Shown piece after piece: positions 1 to 15,064 of a stretch of 64,000 nucleotides of DNA. Where the stretch lies: assembly GCF_021018895.1 (NCBI RefSeq), contig NC_079384.1, positions 11,323,640-11,387,639 on the forward strand. Direction: 5' to 3'. Each line of letters opens with the position of its first letter. The stretch's first letter is position 1. A program made the translations under genes and the position numbers. The notes under the pieces are model-generated. The model worked only from the letters and a program-made list of their open reading frames with translations, made no database searches and was not told the origin of the DNA. This DNA is from Seriola aureovittata. Taxonomy: Eukaryota; Chordata; Actinopteri; Carangiformes; Carangidae.

Positions 1-496
1 CCATGGAAAAACAGCCTCTTGGCATGCCCTCTAAACTAAATACACACCAGCAGCAGACACAGAAAGTGTTTACTAAGCCTCCTTCGCTTTCTCTCCCTGC
101 CTTGACAGGGTTTCTAGGTGGGCTGCAGGAGGTGGGCAAAATCAAAGACAAACACCAGCATAGGAATGAAAATATCACTTTTTCTCAACACGAATTCTTT
201 CTATTTTTCTATATTTACTTAGTCCTCCACTCTAAATAAATAAAACAAAGACATGGAATCAGTGAAGGAACACCAATTACCTGGTGGGGACATTTTTTTC
301 CTCAAATACAGTATCCTTTCCCACTATCTTTCTATTATCAGTAAAAGTTTGAAGAAGCTATTGCATGAAGTACTTTGATGCTACCTTCCATGAGAAAAGC
401 ACAAACCAAACTTGAAAACGCCAATTCTAACCTCAAGACTGATGATATCAAGTTCCCTGATTGAAATAACTTTGGAACCAATCACGATCGAGCCAG

Positions 497-527
497 TTGA
501 TTTTTTTTTTTTTTTTTTTTTTTTTTT
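497..527. repeat. Poly-T tract
   Basis: A run of about 28 T is preceded by GTTGA. No SINE body is recognisable beside it, so it is listed as a simple homopolymer. Confidence 0.7.
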
Positions 528-3500
528 ATTTGTCTCTCCTCATAATCTGGAGCACTGAGTGGAAAGTCATGGCTGATGTGATTTGGCTGTTATTATCGTG
601 ATGGTGAGGGCCACAGTTCTCTGGAGTAATTACTGACTAGACGGAGGGCCTGATTGACCCAGACCACAAAACCCATTAGATAAAGAGTGCACCCAAACAA
701 TACTCAACCACAGGGACCTAAGCTAACCACAGAACGCCTACTGTGTGTAAAAGAGAATATCGGCAGCACAGAGCCAAATAAAACACAAACCCCCCCCCAC
801 ACACACACACACACACATTACACAAGAGCACAATGTCAAAATGTGCTGTTCAAGATGTTTTTACAATTGTTTTGTATTTCTGTCATTCAACACTTTTAAG
901 TGTGTGATAATTGTTACAACTCTGAATTATATGACAGCAAATTCCAAAACATCCAGAAAAAACAATGTTAACTGATTTAATTTTTTAAATCTCACAAGTC
1001 AATTAGCTTCCTGGAAACTTAATGATTAAAATAAATGCCACAGATATGGTGCTCAGTGGCAAATATATGTGACATAAATATACAAAATATAATAATTTTT
1101 GCTTTGTTTCTTTACACTGAATCCTTAAAGCCTTTGCTGAACTGTCAAAGGAAAATGCATATGTATATTAAAAATTGTCTGTGATCACATTTGGTTGTTA
1201 AAACTAACTCATTTTAAAGTTGACTTTAACTTCAGTTGTAATGTCAACAATGTTTTTAATGCAATATCTTCTGCGTTTGGGTAAATAAGTGGTCACTGTG
1301 CTACTGTCAGGACAAACAAAGCAGTTTCAGATTTGAGTAAAACCAGAAAGACAATAAGCATCAATCTGAAGACAGCATGTACATTTGTACACGAGGCACG
1401 CACACACACACACATTTTTTGCCAGGAAAACACCCACATATTTCATTTAAGTCGAGTTACATCTTAAAGAGCTGCAGTGCAACTTAGGGGGAAAGACGAC
1501 TTCACCAGTAATTGAGACGAGGAAGCCTGGGAGAAGCACTGATTTGAATGTTAAGGCTTACGTCGCCTTCAAACCATATGCAGGGTTTTTTGGTATTTCT
1601 AAATAGCTGTTTGTTACAGATGAATGTATGAAGCATATCTGCAATGAGAACAGAGTAGATAACAAAGAAAGTATAAAGAATGGAGAATGTCATTGAAATG
1701 AAAGTGTTGCCACTTCTTCCCCTGTACAGTATACACTCCAGTTTTTGGATTCCCCCTCTGGAAAACAACTGATTCCTGAATGATTACTGCCATCCCATTT
1801 GATGTAAAACATAAACAGCTGTGCAATATTACCTGCTTTATACAGTAACAGATTTTTATTATAAGTTAGGATGTTAAGCAAAAAATTGTTAAGTGCCAAC
1901 AGGATCACTCTTGAGGTCAGGAAAGCAGATATCAGGTATCTGTTCTATATTAACATCTTGTATTTTATAAAGAAAATTCACTGAAACTGCCTCATTCTAG
2001 TTACAGCATGTGGAGACTAAGCTCTGCATCTTAAGACGAAACCAACTAATCAGACTTTGTAACACAAAAAAGAATGAGAGCTTTCAGAAGATACCTTATT
2101 GCTCAGAAAAGAAAAAAAGAGCTTTTTTTAATCCTTTTGAAAGGTCTGTCTTTTGTCACTTTTTTAATCTTGGGTGAGAATTTGCTTCTATTCCCGGAAG
2201 CACACATGAAAAGTACAAAGGTACATCTTAACTTTATGCAAAGTGGCCTGCCTTTAAAACTCTACACATCCCGTCAAATGCGGCGATGGAGGTGCTGGTG
2301 TCCTGTCAAAAACACACGTTTTACCTCTGTTGACATGGATAGCAGACAAAAAAAAAAAAAAAAACGATTCTTCTTTACCCATCAAAATGTAATTACATAT
2401 GCATGCATAACAATTCATATCAGATATGTTAATCAGTTTGGCATAATCCTCTGAGCAGTAAATTATATTTATTTAATTATAACGGATATATGGATCTTTC
2501 CTTTGTGTGCAATTTCTTTCTAGTGTATGGGCATGAATACAAGAGTATATACTGTCTAAATAAATATGATGATTTTTAAGTCCTCCACAGTCCAGAAAGA
2601 AGAGTAAATCTAAAAAATATCCGTTTACAGAAAATGTATTAATAACTGTAAAACAATGACCTTTCCTCAATTCAAGCCGTTGACAATCGTCGTCTTTGTA
2701 ATGTAAAGAAAAAGTTCCCTATTTACAAAAAATAAAAAAAAATCATAATAATTAAAATCAAATAAACTGAGATTCATATACACATTCCAATGCCCTCCAA
2801 CTCTCCTCCTTGCTTTTTGCCCAGTGCAACGAGTGACACAAGGACAAGCGCAAATAATTGTGGCGCCTGGAAAGCTGAAAAATGTAAACAGTTCATTAGA
2901 CGGGAAATAAAAGGTGTAAAAATACCCAGGGGCAGAGTGTAATGAGGGGCCCTGAAGTTCCTCTGCAGACACTTTTTCCCTCCACTTTCCCAAGCTTTTC
3001 CTTTCCACCCTGCACACACGGCTGGTGGCATAGCATGGAGAGTAATTAACCATATTCAATTTACAATTCTATGTTCCATTACAGACATTTTCACCAGTAG
3101 GAGAGCGGCTGGGCACTTCCAAATATAGACTTAATAACTCTCATGTCCAGCTCCATGTGCTTGCCTGAAACTGGCATCCAACCTTTTATTTTCCGAACTG
3201 TCATAGTCGCTCTATGCAGGTGGAAACATATCAGAACCACAATTTTAAAAGTAACTTTCAGATTGGCATAAACTTAAATATCTTATAAAATCTGAAAAAT
3301 ACAAAAGTCTCAAGTCACCATTGAAATGACAGTAAAGTGGGGTAATAAAATGTCTCTGTGTTCATAAGAATGTGTGCTAAAATCAAAGGTTATCTATATC
3401 ACTTCCTTTCCTCCCCCTGCTGTGATATTTTCCCAGGTGATGTGTGGACCAGTGCCAGCAGGTCCCGCTCTGCTTCCCCAAGTGGGGGCAGAGGTGGACT

Positions 3501-3598
3501 GATGCAGCATGGCGTTAAAAGGAAGCTGAGACCTTTAAGCAGGCACAAGTATCACAACAGCATCTTAAATAATGTATCTGTGCTTGGCAGGGGCTTAA

Positions 3599-3791
<193 letters not shown>

Positions 3792-5077
3792 TTGTTGTCT
3801 AGCGTCTTCTACTCTTTAACACAAACAAATTGGGAGAGGTTGTTCAATTAAATAAGCGCTCTTTTTTAATGCATTTGATATATTATCAGACAAAGACAAG
3901 CGGCTACAATTGGGCTTTTCACAGGAGGGTGTCATTTGTGCCTTTTGTTTTACTTTGGTCTTTGGTGCAATCGAATCCTCCACTTCTGTCTGTTGTGTGT
4001 GTATTTGTGTGAGTGCACACGTGTGCACAAGGGCTACTGTATGTAAGACAGAGGCTTCTACGAGCCTTTGCATCCTGGGGAAGCCTCCTTTAGAGAACGT
4101 ACGCATGCAACATATGTGAACGGCAGCACAGTGTGTGTTCTTTCCCCTAATAAAAGTGCAGCAGTGGCAGAGAAGCTGGAGCCTTAGATAACAGCATGGG
4201 GCCTCTCATTAGCTCACAGGTTGGTGCTTTGGTGGCTTCTACGCACATGGCATTGTGTTCCACTTCCATGAAAAACCTGAAGGAGTCTCATGGAAGCAGT
4301 TGTCGAAAACACAAATAAAGGTGAATGATCAACCACGGCAAGGTAATAAATAAGCCTGCGACATATTTAAACAGGTACGAGGTGAAGAGACTTTTTTAGG
4401 GTGGCAGAGAGCAGCTGCTTCAAAAACATCTTATGTCACTACAAAAAAAGAAGACATGGTCAGAAACAACTGTGAAAAATCTCATCTTTATTAGGTTCAT
4501 TCAAAAGAAAATTAGAAAAAAAAATGCTAATTCCTATTTTAACACTTTATCACTGAATCTATCAATTTTTTTTAAATATTAGACCACAAGTAACAAGATT
4601 TTATCTCTGGGGGAAATACCTCGCTGTTTGCCGGTGGAAGGGAGTACACTATTCTGATGGGGGCTTTTCATGGTTGTACCTCTGTGATAACAGTGGTGTA
4701 TTTCCCTGTCAAAGTCATTTCTATTGCTAAGTAGAGCGAAGATCAGTCAATAAGCCTAACGACTGTACCCACATAGCGAGAGGTCGAGAGACGGCAAGAG
4801 AAGAGAGGAGGGGGGGGGGTTGCAAGTGAACTCCAAACAAAAGAGCAAATTCAAGGAGGGCTTTGATTGAAGAAGCACTATATACTTTTTGAAGGCCAAG
4901 GGATCATCTCTCAATGGTTATTTCTTTAAGGCATGAGAGCCCGATTAAACCCAATATTAAAATATGGAGGCGCTTCTAATGAAAAATCAAAGGCCCTGTA
5001 TCCCCTACCACACCCCCATCCTTCTCTCATGTTCTGTCAGGTTTCTCCCCTAGCCCATGGTTGTGTAGGAGGGGACA

Positions 5078-5165
5078 GAAAGAGAGAAAGACAGAAAGAA
5101 AGTATGAAAAGAAAGAAGGAAGAGAGCAAGAGAGGGAAAGAGAGAAAATGGGGAAAGAGGGAGGG
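5078..5165. repeat. GA-rich low-complexity tract
   Basis: The sequence is almost purely purine (AGAAAG and GGAAAG units) for nearly 90 bases. The 142-residue open frame that spans it is biased in Arg, Lys, Glu and Gly because of this composition and is not considered a gene. Confidence 0.7.
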
Positions 5166-8100
5166 TTATAGAGATGAGGGACCTAGGTGCTGGTGGTGCA
5201 AAACAGAGACAGACAGCATTGGTTGGAGGAGTAAATCAATAGAGCAGAGCCGTCGGGGAGGCGGGCAGCCAGGGCAAGGAGAGAGTAGAGGAGAGGGGGA
5301 ACCAGCACAGGGGCCCGGGCTCCGATCACAACGCTGGCTTCTGGCGTGCAGTGGGGAATAAAGTGGGCCTCCCTGGGTCAGCACCAGAGAAAAAGGTGAG
5401 ATTAGAGGAAAGTGGAGGAGGGATTTTCACAGAGTGAAGGTGGGAGGGGTGAGTGTTGGAGGATGACGAGGAGAGAGAGTGTGTGGAGGGGGGGTGCATT
5501 GCAGGATACCTGGCAAGCCAGGGACCAACCGGCCCATTAGCCTGTGGCTACCTACATATGGTTCACTGAACCCTCTGCTGAGAAGAGCTCCTCTCCTATC
5601 AGTCTTCCTATCCTTTTTTAAAGAAAGAAATACCTTCACTTTTAACCCTTTCTCAGCTTTGGAAAGAGGCTCACTCCTGACCTCGATTTATGATTCATTT
5701 TTGTTTGATGTCTATTCTTGGAGTGTTATCTAAAATTGAAAAATGTAATAAAAAAAAAAAAAACCTAGACACAAAGGGAGAGGAGTCGGGCCTGCTGAGC
5801 ATGTGCGTGTACGCGTCCGTCAGTGGACATGCACACAGAAGACTATCTTCTTCAGTGCTTTGCCTTTTCTTGTAATGTGACCATTGTTGGTGCTGAATAG
5901 CTAGCTCATTAGCATAAGAATACAGCAGCACACACAGGGACTTAGCCAGATCATTATCTCTATATATTTATGTATACTTTGTTATTTCACTAGCCAGAAC
6001 ACATTCAAATGCTGATGAGGCCGTAAGGCCCCTTTCCAAAGCCCTTCCAACATGTGCCCTCCTGAACTTCCCAATACACTTACCCGTTTCCTGGGAGTCT
6101 GCAGGTTTTGTACTGGAATTTACAACAGTAGTTCAAAAATTATGAGAAATAGCCAAGTGAGGGCTACAGAGAGGACTTGTTTACACCTCTTAAGCAGATT
6201 TTAAAAAAACTAAAGTGTACAGAACAGAACAGTGTATATTCAACCCAGGAGTAAACAGTGGAGTTGAACAGTTATCAAAACACAGACTCAAAATCTTTTG
6301 CTGTTCATTTTTCAAAAGTAAAATTATCATAAAATATAAAAGCACTACTGCAAAATTAAAAACTAACAAATACATTCATTTAATGAGTAATTTGATTATT
6401 TCAAATAGGTAGCATATTTCTTTCTACCAGGAATTCCATTTGATACAAGCACTTAAAGCAGAGAATGTGTTAGGTGAAACAGATCATTTCTGAATAAAAA
6501 TGTACAAAGACAACAATGTACAAAAAGCTTGACAATGCAGAACAAACAAGTGCTCTATGGTGATGAGGGGAACAAAACTAAAGAGTTTAGTCTCACTGCA
6601 GGAGTAGGCTGATGCTCTAATGGTGGCCAACCTCTGGGATAATTGAAAAAAAAAAAAAAACCTTAATTCATCTTCCACAATGTAATTCTGATCAAGGCCA
6701 CAGCCAGATTCCACTGCAGGCTTCAAAAACACCAGAGAAAAGGCAAAATTGTTGGTCGCTGAGAGCAAAAACACTTTCCCTTTCTTTCTGGCACGCTCCC
6801 TCATTAGAAACACTTAGGATGAGAGAAAGAAACTAAGTTTAATTGTGTGTCTGCATGTGTGTGCTTGTTTGTGTGAAGGAAGTGTGAGCAGGGATTAAAA
6901 CATGTGTAAACATGGAGCTTTAACTATTAAGAAACACCAGTAAAGATGCAATGTAAAGAGTTCTTCCTCTATTCTCTGAGGCTTTCTTATTAAAAAGCAA
7001 ATGCCACTGCCTAAAATACAGGGGAAAACACAGACCCAATGATTCATAATGTATTTCATAAATACTTCATGAATCCCCTCACCATACTTAAGCCAGTCTG
7101 GCAAAAAAGAAAACATTGTCACCTATTCTAGTACCCGCTTGTCAGCACATCACTGGGGAGTGGGTGTCACATGTCACTTCTGGTTTACACTACTGCGTGG
7201 GACAGGCTCGGTGCACGGAAATCGGGGGTAGGACAGAAAGAAGAACAGAAGGAAAAGTGAAGGGGAGGTGGAAAGGGGAGTAAAGAGTGGGGGGAGGGGG
7301 AGGAGGAAGGGGGTGTTATCATATCATCGCCCCATGTCTTTATATTTTCCCCCTTATTATCTTTGGCCCCCACTCACTCCAGTCACTCAATCACACAAGC
7401 CCTGAGGACAGCGAGGGGACCTGGGAGGGCCTTCGCTTCATGGCAGACTCAGCCAGACAAGCGTCTGAAAGCTATACTGATCGCTGTCAGTGTGTGTGGA
7501 AGTACGGCGACTTTGGAGGGGCCAGGAGAGATAAGCGAGAGAGGAAACGATTGCGTGGAAGGATAACGGCCAAATTTGCACACTACCAAACAAAACCTGT
7601 GCTCCAGGCATAATGCAGATACCCCATCCATACAGACAAGTGTTAACATAAAGAGACAGAGAGGGAATAGGGGGTGATCAGCTTACAAATTATAGGCTAT
7701 GTGATTTCTACATGTCAACTACTGACAAGAACTCATCACGTTAATGACCATGAAAGGATGGTGGGTTTACTTCTGTCTGAGATGCTCACCTTAGCTTTTA
7801 TCATATTCATAAAATTTTTTGCAAACATATTTCCTTCCTTGTTTTCTTTTCTTTTATTCTCTAAAATTCCTCTAGGTCAGTGCTTAGTTAGTTATGAAAT
7901 TACTTCATATCGTTAACTTGAAAATGCACTACTGCCGTAGCAGAGGAAAATAAAGTTGAAGGGTGTTGTAGACCCCCCTATTAATGTTCAAGTGCCATCA
8001 TCTGATTGACAGCATTGTCATGCTCCTTATGTCATGGAGTGACCACAAATATTTTGCCAAAAAGTGGAATTTTCAGAGTCCGAAGAGACTACAATCAATA

Positions 8101-11100
8101 AAACTTCCATTTGGAATCAAAACGATTACATTAATTCACTCTGACTGATTCCATGTCAGAAAATTTGCTATATCAGTACCAAACAAGCAGCACATTTCAG
8201 GGCAGTTGGTTAGAAATCAGTCTCTCCTATAATTTAAACATGTAAAACAGGATCCATACATTTTAATTACAAAAATGAAATAAAAAGAACCAATGTCACA
8301 TGTGACATTCTGGTTTTTGTTTCTCTTGCATTTTTTCTGACAATCAAATATAAACATGGCACTTCCAGACAACAACATTCTTTTGTCCTTCTTGTGAACT
8401 GTCCTTCAACCCAGATTTGACCCACTGCCGCCATTACACCATCAAACCCATAAAAAATGGTTTCAACATGAGTGACAAAAGGCTAATCCGCAAATGAATC
8501 CCATCTTAGTGTCCATAAAGAAGACATGGAAAAGCCTCCAACGCCAAAAAATCCACTAAAGGGCTTGAGGAAGACATACTATGCACAACAACTTCCAAAT
8601 GAAAGACATGATTCATAAGTACAGAAGAAGATCTGTTTGTTTACATCTTAAATCTGCACTCAGCTCAGAGGAAATATAGGGGGAAAATCCCTGTCAATTG
8701 AGGGAGTCCTTTTATGACTTTTTATGAGTGATTAGACTTTGGTGTCATTGATGGGTTGTTAAGCAACAAACCATAAAAAGAGTCAATCTGCCTTTACTCC
8801 TCTGTGTTTAATAAGAACAAGTAAGCCGAGACAACCTAAGGCGATTTAAAGTGTCTAACATCCGACTAATGTTGGTCTGTCATGTTACTGCTTGCAGGAG
8901 TCACCATAATGAGGACAAGGGGCAAACAAAAAGGAACCATTCAAGATGGATTACAACAAGGCAAATTTATAATCACTATTGGTGTGGTTAGCGTGGGAAG
9001 TACAGTGGTCCTAAAGAAAATCTCCCATCAAAACCTAAATCTCAACATAATTATCAGCATCTGGTTTAAAAATTACATTTATGATGTCAGAGCTTCTTAA
9101 GACAAATACATAACTTTCTGATATATGACTTTGCAAACTCTGATTTCTCTTTTTAGGTTGCTATTTGTGACAGTCATAATGAAGTTATGACCACTGTCAG
9201 CTGAAGTTGGACAGTCCCCACAACCTTGAATTGTCCATGACCACTAATCAAAAAATGCAGTAAATAACTGAAGAGCACCTTCATCTTCACCTCCTTAGCT
9301 TAGTTACATTTGGAGGACGCTCTCCAAATACATACCTACATATTAGTATAATTCAAACACCAAATATTCTAGAGCAGAAAGCATTCACATGGAGAAAATA
9401 CCCTACACTTTACATTGCATTTCACTAGAAAAAACACTAGAAAAATGATCATTTATTGCCCATGATAAACCCATCAGGCATGACCCTCAGATACAGAGGA
9501 AAGAAATAGCTCTGGGGTTTGGAAAGAGAAAAAAATGGCTTGATGAGAACTTCTTTTAACATTCTTACTGGCAACTCAAACATGAAGCCTGAGCTGTGTG
9601 TGGTAAAGTCAAGAGTCATTCATTGCTTTTTCTAGAAGAAGTCAATTTATTCTTATAATAGGGATCCAAATCAAATCGTAGTTACAGTAGTCTGCCTGGG
9701 CCTCATCTGAGTAATGTTCCCATTTTGATATTCATCCGATTTGATCATTATCAATAACTAATATAATTTGTATTTCTACATTTCAATCAATTTTTTCATA
9801 TTCACAAGTTTTGCTTACAAAGTCCAATGTGCCAATTCTTTACATGGATAACTGAATGTTTGTCCCATTGAAAGCTAATTTTCAACTTATCTCTAGAAGG
9901 TCAATGATAAACACTTATGAAATTGATATATAAAAGAAAAAAAATTAATTAAAAATGAAATCAGTACCATCAACTTTTTCATTCCATTCACCTCGGTGTA
10001 CCTGGCAAATAAACTGTTCAATGTTTCAAGGTTCGCTGACTCTTTGGGAATGCATTAATTATCTCTCTGGGCAGACACTGTGAGGCTTTCCATCTAAAGG
10101 TTTTTACTAAAGGAAAAGGCAATCCAAACATCCTAATTGACCGTGACTGTACCTCCAAACAATAATTCAATAGACAAGAAGAAATTAAGAAGGGATAGTT
10201 GTATCCCTGTTGGCCTCATGATTGAATATCTGAAATCACAGGTAGGACCACCTATTGCAATATCCATAAAGAAATAAATGTAGGAATGAGTAATAAAGAA
10301 TAGAAAATCATTCCACCATAATTTTAAACCTTGCTGAATAGGACTGTTTTGAAGTTAAATACTGTACTTAAGGTGAATCAAAATGTGACCGTATCACTTT
10401 TTTCACATCTTGTCGTAACTTGCATTATGTGTAGGACGTGTGTACAAATTTCATATAAAGAACAGGTAATTATATGTGTTTCAAAAGGAAAAATCATGCA
10501 TGGTAATGAATGACATCTTTATGGTCCTTGATGAAACAGGATACAGCGTATTGTGGCAGATCAACAGTAGCTTTTTCTATTCAGACAAAATTGGGGTTGA
10601 TCTAAGCAAATTAATCCTGCTACATTGTACCACAAAATTAAACAGTGACTCTAAACAACATAAACAAAACTGCCTTGACCATTACTGAAATGCATTCCCA
10701 CTTAATGACAGAAAAATGTGAAGTATACAACACTTATACTTGAAAGAGCTTGATATTTTATAACTACCAATTAACCTTTATCAGAGTCAAGGATCCTTGA
10801 ACACAAAGCACCTAACATTTGAATCAGAAGTGCTTTAGCTACTGAAAAAAACAAAAAGTGAATCCATCTCCTGAAACACAACGTTACTATTTCATTCATA
10901 TTTTATTTTGCTTGGTTAATTAACTTTCAGAGTATGGGAAGCTGGGCAGGGACAAACTAAAGCAAACACATAAAGTTGGCACCCAGACTACTAAGAGTCA
11001 CTTTGTATTAAATGGATTTTTACCACAAGGACATTTGGTTAACATTATTTTCAGTCTCTATTACACAGCATAAAGGATGAGGTCAGGCATAGTAATAAGT

Positions 11101-11216
11101 GCAAGGATTTATCATAGCAAGTCCACTCATACATCACAAAGGCAAAGTAATTGGTAAATGTGCCCAATATTGTCCTTGTCATGTACCTTAAGTAGTAGAA
11201 AATTCTTGGAGCAATA

Positions 11217-11230
11217 CCGCCATCTGCTGC
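11217..11230 (-). promoter_or_regulatory. CTCF-like core motif (minus strand)
   Basis: Read on the minus strand the sequence is GCAGCAGATGGCGG, which matches the CTCF core CCASYAGRKGGCRS at 13 of 14 positions. It lies in vti1a intron 3. Occupancy is an inference from the motif alone. Confidence 0.35.
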
Positions 11231-11530
11231 AAAAAGAGACGAACAACCGCACCAGCTAATGCAAGCAGAAGGCATACTGATACTTAAAGTAAAAGCAACA
11301 CCCTCAGAATCATCTGTAAATGCAATGAAGAGACATTTCCAAACATTTCAATATTAACTTACTCAAGAAGTTCTCTAGACAAAGTACTTTTGTAACTTCA
11401 CTGAATTTAGGGACAAGCGTTTTAGATTTGTGACCGACAGTTCTTGTAAAAATTCAACTAATGTATTAAACAAGCTGGATAGTTGGACAAAGATTTTTCA
11501 ATTCTGTTTTACCATTGATATAATGATATT

Positions 11531-11796
11531 AGGGCTGCAACTTACCATTATTTACATTATTGATTAATCTGCTGATTACTCTCTGGATTCATCGATTGTT
11601 TGGTCTATAAAAAGAGTGAAAAATCCTCATCAAGGAGATGTACAAAATGCAAAGATGTTCCATTTACGTATCATCACATCACGTAAGGCTAAGAGAAGCA
11701 GCAATCCTCACAAATAACAATTTGGGCCTACGGAGGGCTTAGTATTTGCCCTGTTGATCAATAAATTAATTAACTGACTTATAATTTCAGTTCTAC
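11531..11796 (+). mobile_element. Degenerate percomorph-type non-autonomous DNA transposon (copy 1)
   Basis: The sequence begins AGGGCTGCAACTTACCATTA, continues with alternating GATTAATC-like motifs and TTTGGTCTATAAAA, and fades out near a second GATCAATAAATTAATTAACT region. This is the layout of a short repeat very common in percomorph genomes, beginning GGGCTGCAACTAACGATTAT and ending in an inverted version of the same. The inner part has diverged heavily and no transposase is encoded. Related copies lie at 56758-57035 and 63249-63598. The family identification comes from memory of the consensus, not from a search. Confidence 0.6.
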
Positions 11797-12109
11797 ATCT
11801 TGTTTAAAACAACTTAAGATCTACTTAAATAGTGTGAACAGTCAACATTCCTATTCATTTTACCGAACATATTCAATCACAACCAAGGCCTAACAATATG
11901 ACAAAGAACGGCTTTAAAAAGGCCAAGATAGGAAGGACATTGATATTCAAAATATGCACTGACAACAGAAGACACTTCCATGAGTTCCTCTAAATCTCTG
12001 AGACAATTTGCTTTATGACAGTTTAGGGCTGAAATCTCATCATGCCCATGTCATCACACACTTACTACATATTTTGAGTCACATCCTCAAACATGGATTG
12101 TGTTTTGTG

Positions 12110-12480
12110 TGACACGGCAGACATCAGTGGACCCCCCATCTTTCCCACTGGGACTAACCAAACGTGGCCCTTTGAAGATGGTGGCTCTGTTTACCCGATA
12201 GATTTCATTAAATTAAGCTTACGTTGGGCACCTTCTTTGCCTGATCAAAGCCATTGCTAAGAGCCATGCCATTCTGCTTCCCCTGACTTGAACAGGCCAA
12301 GTCCATCAAATAGGATTTTCATTGTCCTTTTTAATTTTTTTCACACCAAGTTGCACGTTTTTGCTTAGGCTGACATCCCCTTTGGCTCCTACAATGCCTG
12401 TTTGTCGTGGCCCAGCACCTTTAAGCCTCCCACTGTCCCCTCTATTATCGCAATGAAGCTGTCAGCCAAGCCAACAAAGC
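12110..12480. promoter_or_regulatory. Candidate conserved non-coding block with two TCF/LEF-like sites
   Basis: This repeat-free, mixed-composition block stands out from the AT-rich intron. It has CTTTGAA at 12170-12176 and GATCAAAG at 12243-12250; the second is a perfect TCF/LEF consensus on the minus strand. Enhancer function is an inference and no alignment was possible. Confidence 0.25.
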
Positions 12481-15064
12481 TCCATCTCATATATACACCT
12501 TTGGGATGACTGTGTGATAAGTTGTTATCCTGGATGAAATGGCTGGGTTACTGAGGTCGACTCGGGCCCTGTCTGGAAAGGAGCAGGAATGTGGTCTCAA
12601 GCTGGCACACCGGTGGTAGACAGACTTCAAACCACGGGTGAATGGGAGGATGAGAGAGCAGGTTAAGGGGGGAGACACCCGTGGGAGGCCAGTAGGGGGT
12701 GGGGTTGCGGGGGGAGATTGGGTAGTGAGGGAGTGGAAAGGCCTTGATATCCAAGGAAAGCACAACAAAGCCTGAGCTTTTTACATTAAAAAGAAAGGAG
12801 ATTGCCTTTTTTCCACAAGACGCCTTTCGAGCCGAGTGTCATGTCCTCCCTAGGCCTGCAGGAAGTGAGAGGCTGAGCTCGGCTATAGCATTTGGCACAT
12901 CTGAGGCACATCTGAGGGGGCTGAAGTTCTTGCCTTCTGAACACTTGCATCAGATTTACAGGAGACCAGATATACTAGATGTTACTGTGTGAAGTGGGTG
13001 ATCCTAGCTTAAATGTACAGTGATCTGACCACACCACACACAGAGGTGTAAAAATGAAAATTACTGTCAAACTGGGGAGTCACAGTTAGAAGTAGGCCAA
13101 TATTCTTATATTCTTTATGCACTAAGACTATCCTACTGCTATGGTCTGCTTTGTATTGCAGTATTGTGCTCCTCGACACATTCGACTTACATACAGCCTG
13201 TCAATATGCAGCGATATGGATGTAAGAATTAAGATGTAATCGTGTTTAGTTTAATGAAGTGAGTGGAGGAATGCTAACTTTTTCCAGGTAAAAGAAACAC
13301 ATTTTCCCACATGCCTCTCAGACAAGCATAAAAATGCTAGTAATGAAAATTAGCACCAATACCAGCCACAGCAGGTGTTAACTGCTTGATGATTAAGCAC
13401 GGTAAGTGTGGGGAGAAGAAAAGTTAAAGATTAATCATCAGCCAATTAAATGCCCATGGTGAGGAAAGCAAACTGTCTTGGCACAGAGATCTCCTCTGTG
13501 ATCTCAGTTAGCACATCTCAGTGGTGTGCTCACAGATCACTAGCACATGATATCTCCATGCACATGGGTTGTTTATGCATGTTTGCTCGTTTGTTCTGCA
13601 TTTGGAATAGTCAGAGATTCAATATAGATTTTCAAAAGTATATTGTGATTAATGATGTTAAACAAATGTTTGGGCTGATGAATAAAGTGAAATAAGTGCC
13701 GAAGTGAAAAAGAAGCAGGTTTCAATTCAGATTAGCTTTGTTTGTCAGTGGTAGAGGAGAGCATGGGCTACATGAGACACAATGTTAAGATCAATATGAG
13801 TTTTATGTCATAATTTAGATAATGTTTAAGAATATTCAAATTATCAAGTTAGCTATATATTGATCATTCTATTTTGTGTAAACTTTCATTTTGTAACAAA
13901 CAAAAAAAGTTTACACTTGCAATTTTGATAAAAATGTTTTTACTTTAGTCTAAAACTGAGCATTTTTAACAGTCATTTTGCAGTGATTACCATTTCCTTC
14001 AAGTGTTAGCTATATCGAAGTAGAGAAAAAGTCCACATTTGAGAGGAAAAAACCTTCAATCCAGTTCAAGAGTTCAAAGTTTGTTGACTATTTTGCCAAA
14101 ATCTAAAAAGGTAACAAAACCATACTGAAGCCACATTAACAACAAGGTTAAATACTGCACCTGTCCCAGGTCAGCCTTTTGTGAATTTATTTAAAAAGTT
14201 CTTACATGTCCGATTCAGTATTTATTTGTCCATCCCAATGTGAGGTTGTGGATTTATTTCACATCATATCTGATTTGTGGGAGGATTCGTCTGCTCTCGA
14301 GCTCAAGGTCAGCTGCATTCACACTACAGGTTTATTATCATGTGAGCACCACAACAAAACTGACAACAGAAAACAACAGCAGATGAGAGAAAAAAAAAAA
14401 AAAGGTATCATTAAAGATACATATCTTTTTGTAAGATAAAGATCTGAATACAAACAATGATATTTTAAAATATATTTAATATATTTAACATAAGGGTAGT
14501 GAGAAAAGTCATAAAAGACAAAGAATGATAAAAAGATAAGAACAAGCCACTGATTAACTTCTAGATTCGCACCAGATAATTGCTTATTTCTATGACTTTA
14601 CTGATTAAGTGAAGTACTGAAGCCAACACTGTGGACTAAAAGCAAGTGACCCAAAAGACTGGGCTGCTCATTAAGCTTTGATAGAGGCTAGGGATGGAGT
14701 CAAGACATACAGTGATTTATGAATTACTAAACAAGGCCAGATTTTGCAGCAACAACACAAACACACACACAACCTGTTCTCAATAGGCATCAGTTGCAAG
14801 TTCAAATACAAACAATGAATTAACCTCAGTGGATGCACCACTGAGCTTCTGCATAGGTCTGTTTGTGTGTGTAAGAATGTGTGTAAGGGAGAATGCGTCT
14901 GGTTGAGACAACTTTTAACTAGGTATGCATATGTATATACAGTATGTTATGTTATATAAATTCATCTTTTGGGGTAATACTTATTAAGAGGATTTGCTAA
15001 ATGTCAGTGACATTATAACATTTCAATGATAATTAAAGATTTTCTTATATGTTTAAGTACTTAC

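Noticed and set aside
2074..2454. 126-residue open frame in vti1a intron 3
   Set aside because: Includes a poly-A-encoded lysine run, no family similarity, no splice signals at sensible places.
4933..5361. 142-residue open frame
   Set aside because: Composition follows the GA-rich DNA, with no domain or splice context.
6012..6030. CTGATGAGGCCGTAAGGCC looks like the hammerhead core plus a perfect stem II
   Set aside because: The essential GAAA does not follow (the sequence is CCTTTCC) and there is no tandem partner or flanking stem, so it is most likely chance or long dead.
12487..12768. Proline/serine-rich minus-strand open frame
   Set aside because: No recognised domain; arises from the complement of a G-rich stretch (GGGGGGAGA motifs).
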